Below, piece by piece: positions 15,990 to 24,326 of a DNA stretch of 64,000 bases; the stretch's first letter is position 1; each line of letters begins with the position of its first letter. A model generated the notes under the pieces. It ran no database searches. It was not told where the DNA came from and saw nothing but the letters and a program-made list of their open reading frames with translations. This stretch comes from JAXMCK01 sp046349395 (GTDB taxonomy: Bacteria > Pseudomonadota > Alphaproteobacteria > Geminicoccales > Geminicoccaceae): contig JAXMCK010000003.1 of assembly GCA_046349395.1 (NCBI GenBank), forward strand, positions 744,001 through 808,000, in the 5' to 3' direction. The translations under genes and the position numbers were made by a program.

Positions 15990-16754
15990 GTGCCCAAGGT
16001 TCCGGTCATGGCGCTGGTGCGCACGGCCTACGCCGACGTTGGCACCAACCGGCGCGGCCTCGCCCGTGTCGCTTCCGTCTGGTTCCTGATCCTCTGCGCC
16101 TTCATGATGCTGACCTGGGGCTCGCTGGCCATGCTTGCGCTCGGCCTGCCGTCGTTCCTCGCCATGGTCGCTGTGGCCGTCGCCTGGCACCGGCACGTCA
16201 TCGAGGGCGCCGCCCTGACGGGCTGGATGGCTCCGCTCGACGGCCGTGTGCTGCGCTACCTCTGGCGATCCTTCCTGTGCACCACGGTGACCTTCATCGG
16301 GGTGGGCTTCGCCTTGGTCGGGCTGACGGCGCTCTTGCTGATGTTCACGACCGGCATCGACGACATCCAGTTCGACAATCTGATCAATTGGGAGCCGATG
16401 TACGGGTTGGTGGGGATCCCTGTCTTCTACGTGTTCGCCCGTCTTCAGCTGGTCCTCCCGGCAGCGGCGATCCGCGACACCGTCACCGGCTTCGTCAGCT
16501 CCTGGCGCGCCACGCGGGGCAACGGCTGGCGGCTGGTGCTCGGCATGGCCCTCGTCACCATCCCCATCGGTGCCGCCACACGCCTGCTGACGGGCGTCCT
16601 CACCGATCTGGCGATCGACACCGGCAGCATCGCCCTCCGCCTGCTCACGGCCGTCGTCTCGACCGGCGGCGACCTCCTCGGCGCCGCCCTTCTCGCGGCG
16701 TTCCTCTCGCAAGCCTACCTGTTCTTCCGCCAGCAGGCCGCGACACAGGTCTGA
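15990..16754 (+). CDS. Integral membrane protein, paralog 2 of 3
   Basis: A 254-residue protein homologous to the genes on either side. An in-frame ATG lies at 15966, but GTG at 15990 is preferred: it follows GGGAG (15979-15983) by six bases and makes the N-terminus VPKVPVMALVRTAY align with MPKLPVLKLVRHAY of paralog 1. Shared motifs are AWHRHV, RLQLVLPAAAI, SWRATRGNGWRL and FLSQAYLFFRQQA. About six membrane segments. The central loop (ALLLMFTTGIDDIQFDN) differs most between copies. Function unknown. Confidence 0.75.
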   Translation: MPKVPVMALVRTAYADVGTNRRGLARVASVWFLILCAFMMLTWGSLAMLALGLPSFLAMVAVAVAWHRHVIEGAALTGWMAPLDGRVLRYLWRSFLCTTVTFIGVGFALVGLTALLLMFTTGIDDIQFDNLINWEPMYGLVGIPVFYVFARLQLVLPAAAIRDTVTGFVSSWRATRGNGWRLVLGMALVTIPIGAATRLLTGVLTDLAIDTGSIALRLLTAVVSTGGDLLGAALLAAFLSQAYLFFRQQAATQV

Positions 16755-16928
16755 CCGGCGTCGGGAGGCGTTCGGGCCCGCTGGTGGTTGCCACGCGCCG
16801 TCATTCGGAAGTCCTGCAGGAGTCTTTCCTATAGGTGTTGTTCCACAGGCCTGCGGAGACACTGTGGACCCCGTCGCTTCGCACGCAACGGGAGCTATGT
16901 TACTTTTGGCGATTGATGGAAGACGGGA

Positions 16929-17678
16929 ATGACCAAAGTTCCGATCCTGGCGATGGTTCGAGAGACCTATGTCGACCTCGCTGCCGACTGGCAGGGCCCT
17001 TTCCGCATCGGCGTCGGTTGGCTGCTCCTGGCCGGCGTCGTCGCGGCGCTGACCTGGAGCCTTCTGGCCGATCTGGCGGCAGCGCTCGTGATGTCTCTCG
17101 GCACGGTGGCGGTTGCCGTCGCCTGGTACCGGCACGTCCTCGAAGGCGTACCGCTCGCAGGGCCGATGGCACCTCTCGATCGCCGGGCACTGTGTTTCGT
17201 GTGGCGTACGGTGCAGTTCATGATGTTGGGCTTGATTGTCCTGCTCGTCGTGAGCGTGACCGTGTTCCTTCTGTCGGGCGCCCCGAGCATGGAGCGTGCC
17301 GTCGACAGCCCGTTGCTCCTCTCCACGATGACGGCGATCAGTTTCCTGTCTACCGGTTATCTGGGCGCGCGGGTGCAACTGGTCTTTCCGGCTGCAGCGA
17401 TCCTCGACGGCGAGGTGGGCCTGATCCGTTCCTGGCGGATGACCAGCGGAAACGGGTGGCGCGTGGCACTCGGCCTCGTCCCGACAGCGCTTCCCTTGGC
17501 GGCGACGATGCCGCTGACGATCTACCTCAGCGGGGTCGCGGACGATTTCGGCAGCCTCGTCGCGGGCACCCTCGCCGCCATCGTATCGACCGTCGGAAGC
17601 CTCATGTGCGCAGCGCTCTCCGCGTCGTTCCTGGCCCGTGTCTACCGGCACTGCCGGGAAGTGGGCGCCACCCTCTGA
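16929..17678 (+). CDS. Integral membrane protein, paralog 3 of 3
   Basis: A 249-residue member of the same family and the most diverged copy. It keeps MTKVPILAMVRETY, AWYRHV (His to Tyr in the shared motif), RVQLVFPAAAI and SWRMTSGNGWRV, but the C-terminal aromatic cluster is reduced to FLARVYRHCREVG. The 174-base gap before it is longer than between copies 1 and 2 and has no recognisable promoter beyond a weak TATGTT. It ends 18 bases from the convergent prfC stop. Function unknown. Confidence 0.72.
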   Translation: MTKVPILAMVRETYVDLAADWQGPFRIGVGWLLLAGVVAALTWSLLADLAAALVMSLGTVAVAVAWYRHVLEGVPLAGPMAPLDRRALCFVWRTVQFMMLGLIVLLVVSVTVFLLSGAPSMERAVDSPLLLSTMTAISFLSTGYLGARVQLVFPAAAILDGEVGLIRSWRMTSGNGWRVALGLVPTALPLAATMPLTIYLSGVADDFGSLVAGTLAAIVSTVGSLMCAALSASFLARVYRHCREVGATL

Positions 17679-17696
17679 CCCGGCCCTGTCACCGCC

Positions 17697-19280
17697 TCAC
17701 GCCCGTTCGCGGGTCGCCGTGAACCTGATCTTCGGGAAGTCCTCCTGCACGCGGCCGAGGTCCCAGCTGTTGCGGGCCATGAAGACGGGGTTGCCGTCGC
17801 GGTCGGCGGCGAGGCTGGAGCGCTTGGCTTCCAGGAACCTGTCCAGCTCCTTCCGGTCCTCGGCATCGCACCAGCGGGCGGTGACATAAGGGGCCGTCTC
17901 GAAGTCGATCGGCAGGTTGTACTCGGCATCGAGCCGCGTCTTCAGCACGTCGAGCTGCAGCTGGCCGACCACGCCGACGATCCACTCGTTGCCGAGCTGC
18001 GGCCGGAAGACCTGGGTGACGCCTTCCTCGGCGAGGTCTTCGAGTGCCGCCTTCAGATGCTTCGCCCGCATCGGGTCGCCGAGGCGCACGCGCATCAGGA
18101 TCTCGGGCGCGAAGTTCGGGATGCCCTTGAAGCGCAGGTCCTCGCCCTCGGTCAGCGCGTCGCCGACCCGGAGCTGGCCGTGGTTCGGCACGCCGATGAT
18201 GTCGCCGGCGACGGCCTCGTCCACCAGCTCGCGGCTCTGCGCGAAGAAGAAGATGGGGGCCGGAATCGCCAGCGGCTTCTGGTGGCGCACCATCTTCAGC
18301 TTCATGCCGCGCTTGAAGCGGCCTGAGCACATCCGCACGAAGGCGACGCGGTCGCGGTGCTTCGGGTCCATGTTGGCCTGCACCTTGAACACGAAGCCCG
18401 CCACCCGGTCCTCGCCCGGATCGATGTCGCGCCCCTCGGTCGGCTGTTCGCGCGGCGGCGGCGCGTAGGCGACGAGCGCGTCCAAGAGCGCCCGGACGCC
18501 GAAATTGCGTAGCGCACTGCCGAAAAAGGCCGGTGTCAGGTGCCCCTCACGGTAGCTGGCGAGATCGAACGGCGGCAGGGCGCCCTCGACCAGCTCGCGC
18601 TGCAGGTCCAGCTCCTCCATCTGCGCCTGCGATACCCGGGTCGCGAGGCTGTTGCTGCCCCGAGCCACCCGCTCCTCGGACGCGATCCCGTCGCCCTCGG
18701 TCAGCAGAACCACCTCCCCGGACGCGATGTCGTACACGCCCCGGAAGTTCTGCCCCATGCCGATGGGCCAGTTCATCGGCGCCACGTCCAGCGCCAGCCG
18801 GTCGTGCACCTCGTCGAGCAGCTCGATCGGATCCTTCGCCTCACGGTCCATCTTGTTGACGAAGGTGGCGATCGGGATGTCGCGCAGGCGGCAGACCTCG
18901 AACAGCTTCAGCGTCTGCGGCTCGATGCCCTTGGCGGCGTCCAGCACCATGACGGCACTGTCGACCGCGGTCAGTGTCCGGTAGGTGTCCTCGCTGAAAT
19001 CCTCGTGGCCCGGCGTGTCCAGGAGGTTGAAGGTGCAGCCGCCATACTCGAAGGTCATCACCGAGGTGGTGACCGAGATCCCGCGCTGCTGCTCGATCTT
19101 CATCCAGTCCGAGCGCGCGCGCCGCCGCTCGCCCTTGGCCCTGACCTCGCCGGCCAGATGGATTGCACCGCCGAACAGCAGCAGCTTCTCGGTCAGCGTC
19201 GTCTTGCCCGCGTCGGGATGCGAGATGATGGCGAAGGTCCGCCGCCGCGCGACGGCCTCGGGAAGGGCATGTCCGTTCAT
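17697..19280 (-). CDS. prfC: Peptide chain release factor 3
   Basis: A 527-residue translational GTPase that recycles RF1/RF2 from the ribosome. The start at 19280 gives MNGHALPEAVARRRTFAII, the family-typical beginning; more upstream codons are open but unneeded. The P-loop SHPDAGKTTLTEK is near residue 21, DTPGHEDFSEDTYR is the G3 region and NKMDREAKDPIELLDE the G4 region. RF3-specific segments include FFGSALRNFGVRALL and VVGQLQLDVLKTRL. Length is standard. A damaged copy of its first 110 or so bases and upstream region occurs at 20918-21077. Confidence 0.97.
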   Translation of the reverse strand: MNGHALPEAVARRRTFAIISHPDAGKTTLTEKLLLFGGAIHLAGEVRAKGERRRARSDWMKIEQQRGISVTTSVMTFEYGGCTFNLLDTPGHEDFSEDTYRTLTAVDSAVMVLDAAKGIEPQTLKLFEVCRLRDIPIATFVNKMDREAKDPIELLDEVHDRLALDVAPMNWPIGMGQNFRGVYDIASGEVVLLTEGDGIASEERVARGSNSLATRVSQAQMEELDLQRELVEGALPPFDLASYREGHLTPAFFGSALRNFGVRALLDALVAYAPPPREQPTEGRDIDPGEDRVAGFVFKVQANMDPKHRDRVAFVRMCSGRFKRGMKLKMVRHQKPLAIPAPIFFFAQSRELVDEAVAGDIIGVPNHGQLRVGDALTEGEDLRFKGIPNFAPEILMRVRLGDPMRAKHLKAALEDLAEEGVTQVFRPQLGNEWIVGVVGQLQLDVLKTRLDAEYNLPIDFETAPYVTARWCDAEDRKELDRFLEAKRSSLAADRDGNPVFMARNSWDLGRVQEDFPKIRFTATRERA

Positions 19281-19396
19281 GCGCCCCAGATGGCCCCGCA
19301 CCAGCCCCAGCGCTAGCCCCGCGACGCCGCAGCGGGGTTTCGAACGCTCGCAGGCGCACGCTTCCGCGGTCCGGCGCTCGGGACTAACATAGCGGA

Positions 19397-19732
19397 ATGC
19401 CAGAGCTGCTGCCCGAGCCCACAGAGACGTCCTCACCTCCTCGAGACCTCGACGATCTCTTGGGGCGCCTACGAGCGATCCTGCCCGAGCTGCGCAGCCG
19501 CTTCGGCGTCGTCGAGCTTGGCGTGTTCGGCTCGTGGGCCCGCGGCGAGCAACGGCCGGAGAGTGACGTAGATCTCCTCGTCGAGCTGGCGCGACCGGTG
19601 ACCTTCTTCGAGTTCCTGGACCTCGAAGCCGAGATCGCCCGCCATCTCGGTCTGCCCGTCGAATTCGTCACGCGTGCGGCGCTGAAGCCGCGGATCGGTG
19701 CCGCAGTGCTGCGCGACCTCATCCCGACGTGA
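19397..19732 (+). CDS. MNT-type nucleotidyltransferase (MntA-like antitoxin)
   Basis: A 111-residue minimal nucleotidyltransferase. The active-site motif GVFGSWARGEQRPESDVDLL (about 52-71) has the GSxARGxxxxxSDxDL pattern with two metal-binding Asp. In known HEPN/MNT pairs this protein AMPylates a HEPN ribonuclease and neutralises it. The usual partner gene directly downstream is not intact here. It is divergent from prfC. The fold is clear; a working toxin-antitoxin role is doubtful without its partner. Confidence 0.85.
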   Translation: MPELLPEPTETSSPPRDLDDLLGRLRAILPELRSRFGVVELGVFGSWARGEQRPESDVDLLVELARPVTFFEFLDLEAEIARHLGLPVEFVTRAALKPRIGAAVLRDLIPT

Positions 19733-19821
19733 GCCGGCGCGATCTGGTCACCGCCATCGCGGCGCAAATTCTAGTAGATTCCACCTTCATGTTGATCACT
19801 GTCGCTTCCAGTTGCCGGTAA
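19729..19821 (+). pseudogene. Possible remnant of a HEPN partner gene
   Basis: A GTG overlapping the MNT stop opens a 30-codon frame starting VSRRDLVTAIAAQILVDSTF. The position and coupled start are where a HEPN toxin normally lies. The frame stops far short of the usual 110-140 residues and no HEPN motif (Rx4-6H) is seen. It may be a truncated remnant or chance. Confidence 0.2.
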
Positions 19822-19997
19822 GAGCGCTCAGCGTCCCTGCTCAGAAGTCGACCCGCGCCATCTGCACCACGCGGTGAAATCCGCCCCGCCGTCGAAACCT
19901 CTTTCGCTCAAGGAATCGCTCGCCCGCTCCTGCTCTCGTTACTTGACGATTGAAGAATCCTGAAGGGAACTGACGGCGACCTTTGGAGGGCAGGGAG

Positions 19998-20372
19998 TTG
20001 CGCACTGTTCTCGTCGCTCTTGTTCTGACATCGGTGGCTGCAGGAGCGGCCCGGGCGGAGACCATCGCCTCGCCGCCGAGCTATGCCGAGGGGCAGGCTG
20101 CCGTCATCTGCCGGCTCTACAATGCGGGATCGGCCACGGTGACCTTCGACTCGACGCGGGTCGTGCCCGAGCTGGCGCCGTTCGATCTCACGATCAGGTC
20201 CACCTGCACGGGCCGCCTCGCCGCCGGCAAGTCGTGCTCCTGGTCGGCCAGGATCCTGAGCGGCGGCGCGCATCTCTGCCGTGTGAACGTCTCGACGCGG
20301 ACGAACGTGCGCGGCGTGATGCAACTCGTGAACACCTTCGCCTACCCGCTGAACTCCGTGGAGATGCGCTGA
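19998..20372 (+). CDS. Small secreted protein, tandem copy 1
   Basis: A 124-residue exported protein of unknown function. TTG at 19998 is the chosen start: GGAGGG (19985-19990) lies seven bases ahead and the product begins with a clean signal peptide of about 20 residues ending GAARA. The mature part (about 104 residues) is rich in beta-forming and Thr/Ser residues and has four Cys in ICRLYN, RSTCTGRL, GKSCSW and HLCRVN. The TCTGRLAAGKSCSW segment and the terminal VEMR recur in the next gene. Likely a disulfide-bonded periplasmic or surface protein. Confidence 0.65.
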   Translation: MRTVLVALVLTSVAAGAARAETIASPPSYAEGQAAVICRLYNAGSATVTFDSTRVVPELAPFDLTIRSTCTGRLAAGKSCSWSARILSGGAHLCRVNVSTRTNVRGVMQLVNTFAYPLNSVEMR

Positions 20373-20818
20373 TGGCCGGCGCCAAAGGATCTGGCCTGCT
20401 CCGGAAAACCCGGATTGGGGCATGTCTCGCCGCCGGGCTCCTGCTGTCCGGTGGCGCGGCCAGGGCCGAGATCTTCGCCTCGCCGCCCGGCTTCGTCGAC
20501 ATCAACCAGAGCCAGCAGTTCGTCTGCTATCTGGCCAATATCGGCCCGACGTCGGTCACCTTGAGCTCGGTCAGGATCGTCAACGGTCCCCCCGGCACCT
20601 CGCTGGCGCTCACGGTGAATACCTGCGGCAGCTCGCTCGCGGCCGGAAAGATCTGCGTCTGGGCGACGACGGTCGCCGCGACCGCGAGTGCGGAAGCCGG
20701 CCGCACCCACGCCTGCCGGGCCGACGTCTCCGCCAAGCAGAACCTGCGCGGCTCGCTCGAGATCAGGCGGATCGATAGCGGTCGCTTCTATCTCTACCAG
20801 AGCCTGGAGATGCGCTGA
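20372..20818 (+). CDS. Small secreted protein, tandem copy 2
   Basis: A 148-residue paralog of the preceding gene, starting in the TGATG overlap. The signal peptide spans about 33 residues ending GGAARA, and the next residues EIFASPPGF match ETIASPPSY of copy 1. The four Cys recur (FVCYLAN, VNTCGSSLAAGKICVW, HACRAD), and the end LEMR matches VEMR. The middle is longer by one strand (ATTVAATASAEAGR). The two are probably co-translated. Function unknown. Confidence 0.65.
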   Translation: MAGAKGSGLLRKTRIGACLAAGLLLSGGAARAEIFASPPGFVDINQSQQFVCYLANIGPTSVTLSSVRIVNGPPGTSLALTVNTCGSSLAAGKICVWATTVAATASAEAGRTHACRADVSAKQNLRGSLEIRRIDSGRFYLYQSLEMR

Positions 20819-20848
20819 GCGCACCGCCGGGCCCGGGGAGGGCCGCCT

Positions 20849-21077
20849 TCACCCCTCCGACAGCGTGTAGACCGCACAAGCTCGGGCGATGCCGCGCAAG
20901 TCGTGCTCACCCAGTCGCAGCAGCAGCTTCTCGGTCCGCGTCGTCTTGCCCGCGTCGGGATGCCAGATGATGGCCAAGGTCCGCCGCCGCTCGACGGCCT
21001 CGGGAAGGGCATGTCTGTTCATGCGCCCCAGATGGCCCCGCACCGGCCCGAGCGCTAGCCCCGCGACGCCGCAGCGG
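20849..21077 (-). pseudogene. Chimeric fragment: prfC start joined to adenylate cyclase tail
   Basis: Bases 20918-21077 align without gaps to 19176-19335 (prfC first codons and its upstream region), and 20849-20924 align without gaps to 22558-22633 (the last codons of the cyclase). The two sources meet in a shared CAGCAGC at 20918-20924. The result is an open frame of 57 codons from ATG at 21022 that keeps a P-loop (HPDAGKTTRTEKLLL) and runs into LGEHDLRGIARACAVYTLSEG. It cannot be a working RF3 or cyclase. Many base differences show the event is not recent. It is most likely recombination debris. Confidence 0.75.
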
Positions 21078-21161
21078 CGGGCCTAACCGCCCGCGCGCGG
21101 ATCGCCGACGTCCGAGATCTCGGCTCCGACCGGCCGCGGGCGATCAGCGGACGGCTACGAC

Positions 21162-22289
21162 CTACCGGCAATAAGCTCCATTGGCCGAGAAGACGTCGGT
21201 CTTCCCGTCGCCATTGAAGTCGCCGAAGCGGAGGTAGCTGATGGCGGGCCCCCGGGCGAGGTAGCGGAAGGTCGTGGCGCCGCCCGAGGAGTACTTCCAG
21301 CGAAAGGCACCGCCGGTGAGCGGTTGCGCGTAGAAGACGTCGGTCTTGCCGTCGCCGTCGAAGTCACCGAACCCGTCGGGATAGGGTCCCTGGGCAAGGT
21401 TCCTGGCGGCCTTGACGCCGCCGGAGGAGTACTTCCACTGATAGCCTCCCTTGGCGAGTCCGTCGGCATAGAAGACGTCGGTCTTGCCATCGCCGTCGAA
21501 GTCGCCGAACCCGGTAGGTTTCCGTCCTATGGCAAGTTTTACAAAGGTCTTGGCGGCACCAGACGAGTATTTCCACTGGTAGAGTAAACGTCCAAGAAAT
21601 TGTGCGTAGAACGCGTCGGTCTTGCCATCGCCGTCGAAGTCGCCGAACCCGTCGGGATAGGGTCCCTGGGCTAGGTTCTGGAAGGTCTTGGCGCCGCCCG
21701 AGGAGTACTTCCACTGGAACCCGCCGGTGATCGGCGAGGCGTAGAAGACGTCGGTCTTGCCGTCGCCGTCGAAATCGCCGAAGGCGAGCTTGGACAGCGC
21801 GTATCCCCCAGCGACATTTTGGAAGTTCTTGGCGCCACCGGAAGAATAGACCCATTGACATGCGGGTTTTGTGGTAAAGAAGATCGGCCAAAAGTCCGTA
21901 AAATCTAGAGACGTTGTGCCTCTCGTTGTAATATCCCAGGGAGCATACCGACCATCACTAAGAATATAGTTGACCGAATCACCAACAGGAGAACTAACTG
22001 GCATCCGATATTCATCGACACCGATATAAAGAAGTGATGGATATTGTATTGAATTAAAAGCTTGATTGATCTGATTCATTGCCGAAGTTGCCACGGAATC
22101 TGTGAATATGTCCGGTAGAAGGTGCCTGTAAGTACCTGAAGCAAAGGTGATGTCGTAAGTTCCGCCGGGGAGAACGACTCCTGTAATCCCAAGGATGGCG
22201 CCACGGCCGGCGGACACGGGATCGGCTGCCTGCGCGGAAGCAGCGCTGGCGCACAGTGCGATGGCAAGGAACAACGTCCGAAACTCCAC
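21162..22289 (-). CDS. Secreted FG-GAP/VCBS-repeat protein
   Basis: A protein of about 375 residues with a signal peptide ending ASAQA. Residues about 25-140 form a unique domain with few recognisable motifs. After that come five repeats of about 45 residues, each with a YSSGG strand unit and an FGDFDGDGKTDVFYA loop, a calcium-binding DxDxDG pattern of FG-GAP repeats that pack as propeller blades. GTG at 22289 is preferred, six bases after GGGGAG; the ATG two codons earlier abuts the ribosome site. The unique domain's DNA (about 21880-22150) is clearly more AT-rich than its surroundings. Role unknown; possibly surface adhesion or carbohydrate binding. Confidence 0.8.
   Translation of the reverse strand: MEFRTLFLAIALCASAASAQAADPVSAGRGAILGITGVVLPGGTYDITFASGTYRHLLPDIFTDSVATSAMNQINQAFNSIQYPSLLYIGVDEYRMPVSSPVGDSVNYILSDGRYAPWDITTRGTTSLDFTDFWPIFFTTKPACQWVYSSGGAKNFQNVAGGYALSKLAFGDFDGDGKTDVFYASPITGGFQWKYSSGGAKTFQNLAQGPYPDGFGDFDGDGKTDAFYAQFLGRLLYQWKYSSGAAKTFVKLAIGRKPTGFGDFDGDGKTDVFYADGLAKGGYQWKYSSGGVKAARNLAQGPYPDGFGDFDGDGKTDVFYAQPLTGGAFRWKYSSGGATTFRYLARGPAISYLRFGDFNGDGKTDVFSANGAYCR
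21171..21866. repeat. Five-fold in-gene tandem repeat (FG-GAP units)
   Basis: On the plus strand a segment like TTGCCGTCGCCGTCGAAGTC recurs five times at roughly 135-base spacing. The copies encode the calcium loops of the FG-GAP protein and differ at scattered bases. Confidence 0.85.
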
Positions 22290-22557
22290 GGTCATCTCCC
22301 CTCTCGGAACATCGGCGGACGGTCTCCCGCTGGTTCAACTGGAGGTAGCGCACTCCGCGAGTAGCGTTTCTCCGATGCCGAGAAATCCGGCCGGCGGCGA
22401 GACCGAGGGCGTCGTTCCCTGCAACTTGACGAGCCGAAGAACCGACGGAAGGACTTGGCGCCTTCTTGCCGGTCGTCCCAACTCTACCGCCGTCGTCTGC
22501 TGTCGTAAAGAATTTTGCAGCTTTCGACTGGAGAAGCCATTTGCCGCAGTGCTGCCC

Positions 22558-23646
22558 TCAACCCTCCGCCAGTGTGAACACCGCGCACGGTCGGGCGATG
22601 CCGCGCAGTTCGTGTTCGCCCAGACGCAGCAGCGGCGTGCGGGTCAGCGCGGCGAGGTCGCCGGAGACCAGCACAGAGCGCCCCAACGGGCGGCAGAGGC
22701 CTTGGAGGCGGCTGACGAGGTTCACGGCGGGACCGATGGCGGTGAAGTCGAGCCGGTCGACGGCCCCTACATTTCCCCAGAGGACGTCGCCCAGATGCAG
22801 GGCCGCGCCGAAGGGCAGGGGCGGCAGGCCCTGGCCAGCGCGCTGGCTGTCCAGATACGCCATGCCGGCCCGGGCGGCGACGACCGCACGCAGCGCCGCC
22901 TCGCAGGCCTCCGCCGGCTCGCCCGTTACGGGGAAGATGGCGAGGAGCCCGTCGCCGATGAACTTCAGCACCTCGCCGCCGAAAGCGTGCACCGCCCCGG
23001 CGACGCGGTCGAACCAGGCGTCGAGGGCGGCAATGACCAGCGCCGGCTCGCTCGTCTCCGACATCGCCGTGAAGTCGCGCAGATCGGCGTAGAGCAGGGC
23101 CGCCCGGATCGTCTCGCCGGTGCCGCGGCCCAGCGCCCCCGCCTGGACGCGCGCCGCACTCCGCTTGCCCAGATAGGCCCGCAGCAGTGCTGTCAGCGTC
23201 TCCCGCGCGGCGAGGGCCGCCAGCGGTGCCGCGGCATGGCGCGCCACGAGACCCAGCCGGCCCGTCTCGTCCGGGTCGAACGGCCGGCTCCCCGCCCAGG
23301 CGAGGCGCGTGCCGTCGCCCTCGGGCCCGATCGGCGCCTCCAGCACCGGCCCGAGCTTCGCCAGCCAGTCGCGACCCGTCGCATCGCCGGCCCCGAAGCC
23401 CAGCGCCTCCATCACGGCACCCGTGTCGGCCCGCCAGAGCCAGGTCCGCCGGGCGATGATCGGGTGCGGTACGGCGAGGGTGAGCGCACCGCCGGCCAGT
23501 GGCAGCCCCTCGGCCACGAGCCTGGCGCCGAGATCGGCCAGGAACCGGTCGGGCCCGGGCACGGCGGCGGCCTCGTCGACGAGCCAGGCGAGGGAAGGCG
23601 GCAGGTCCATCCCGCCATCATGCCGTAGGGGCGAAGGGTCGGCCAT
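22558..23646 (-). CDS. Class III adenylate/guanylate cyclase-domain protein
   Basis: A 362-residue soluble protein. The N-terminal half (about 1-165) is an unassigned sensor-like region. The catalytic domain (about 180-345) has the metal-binding segment LLYADLRDFTAMSE, the second Asp in FIGDGLLAIFP, and GNVGAVDRLDFTAIGPAVNL with the transition-state Asn and preceding region. These are complete class III cyclase features, so cAMP synthesis is likely. ATG is used at 23646; a second ATG at 23610 is possible. Its C-terminal 25 codons were copied into the chimeric fragment at 20849. Confidence 0.88.
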   Translation of the reverse strand: MADPSPLRHDGGMDLPPSLAWLVDEAAAVPGPDRFLADLGARLVAEGLPLAGGALTLAVPHPIIARRTWLWRADTGAVMEALGFGAGDATGRDWLAKLGPVLEAPIGPEGDGTRLAWAGSRPFDPDETGRLGLVARHAAAPLAALAARETLTALLRAYLGKRSAARVQAGALGRGTGETIRAALLYADLRDFTAMSETSEPALVIAALDAWFDRVAGAVHAFGGEVLKFIGDGLLAIFPVTGEPAEACEAALRAVVAARAGMAYLDSQRAGQGLPPLPFGAALHLGDVLWGNVGAVDRLDFTAIGPAVNLVSRLQGLCRPLGRSVLVSGDLAALTRTPLLRLGEHELRGIARPCAVFTLAEG

Positions 23647-23747
23647 CGTAGACGCGCAGGGCGCGGAAAGGGCACCGTTCCGCCCTTTCCATGTTAAGCT
23701 CGCACACCGGCGCCGACACGCGGCGACCGCGAGCCAGGGAGTAAGCG

Positions 23748-24203
23748 ATGCAGGAATCCCTCGTCGTCCGTCGCGAAGCGCACATCCCGGCCCCGCAGGC
23801 GGCCGTGTTCGCGCTCCTCACCGACCCCGAGAACATCCTGCGCTGGATGGGTACCGAGGCCGAGGTCGATCCCAAGGTCGGCGGGCTGTACCTCGTCAAC
23901 GTCACCGGGGTGCGCAAGGCGCGGGGCAGCTTCCGCGAGGTGGTCCCCGTCCACCGCCTCGCCTACAGCTTCGGCTGGGACGGCAGCGAGATGGTCCCGC
24001 CGGGCTCGAGCCTGGTCGAGATCGACCTCGAGGAGGAGCCGCCGAACGGCACGCTCCTGCGCCTCACCCACACCGGCCTGCCCACCGTCGAGCAGTGTGC
24101 CAGCCACAACGAGGGCTGGGGTCACTACCTGCAGCGCCTCGCCACGGCGGCCGCCGGCCGCGACCCCGGACCCGACCCCTGGGCGGGGCGCGACAGCGGT
24201 TAG
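23748..24203 (+). CDS. SRPBCC/AHSA1-like domain protein
   Basis: A 151-residue protein of the START/Bet v1-like fold. It begins with VVRREAHIPAPQAAVFALLT, then ENILRWMG, the standard AHSA1 opening. HTGLPTVEQCASHNEGWGHY near the C-terminus matches the last helix of such proteins, which in many members reads HxGWxxxL. Such proteins bind hydrophobic ligands or act as Hsp90 co-chaperone-like domains. It stands alone between the divergent cyclase and a cyclophilin. Function not predictable. Confidence 0.85.
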   Translation: MQESLVVRREAHIPAPQAAVFALLTDPENILRWMGTEAEVDPKVGGLYLVNVTGVRKARGSFREVVPVHRLAYSFGWDGSEMVPPGSSLVEIDLEEEPPNGTLLRLTHTGLPTVEQCASHNEGWGHYLQRLATAAAGRDPGPDPWAGRDSG

Positions 24204-24326
24204 CTGATGCGCTGTGACTGCGGCCCGGCGGCACCCTGTCGGCCATGCCCCTTGGTCGGCCGGGCGCTTTCCGCTACCACCCGCCGGCGGCCATGTCGGC
24301 CGGCGTCGAGCAGGGGGTGACCGAAG

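Noticed and set aside
15837..17651. A 604-codon leftward open frame opposite the three membrane protein paralogs
   Set aside because: Its internal similarity only mirrors the paralogs on the other strand; there is no ribosome site or recognisable domain.
20849..21022. The 57-codon frame as a functional small GTP-binding protein
   Set aside because: It has only the P-loop, lacks all other G motifs, and its second half is a copied cyclase tail; a rearranged fragment explains it better.
21171..21866. Regularly spaced repeats as a possible CRISPR array
   Set aside because: The repeats are in frame, encode FG-GAP calcium loops and differ from one another; the intervening parts are also coding.
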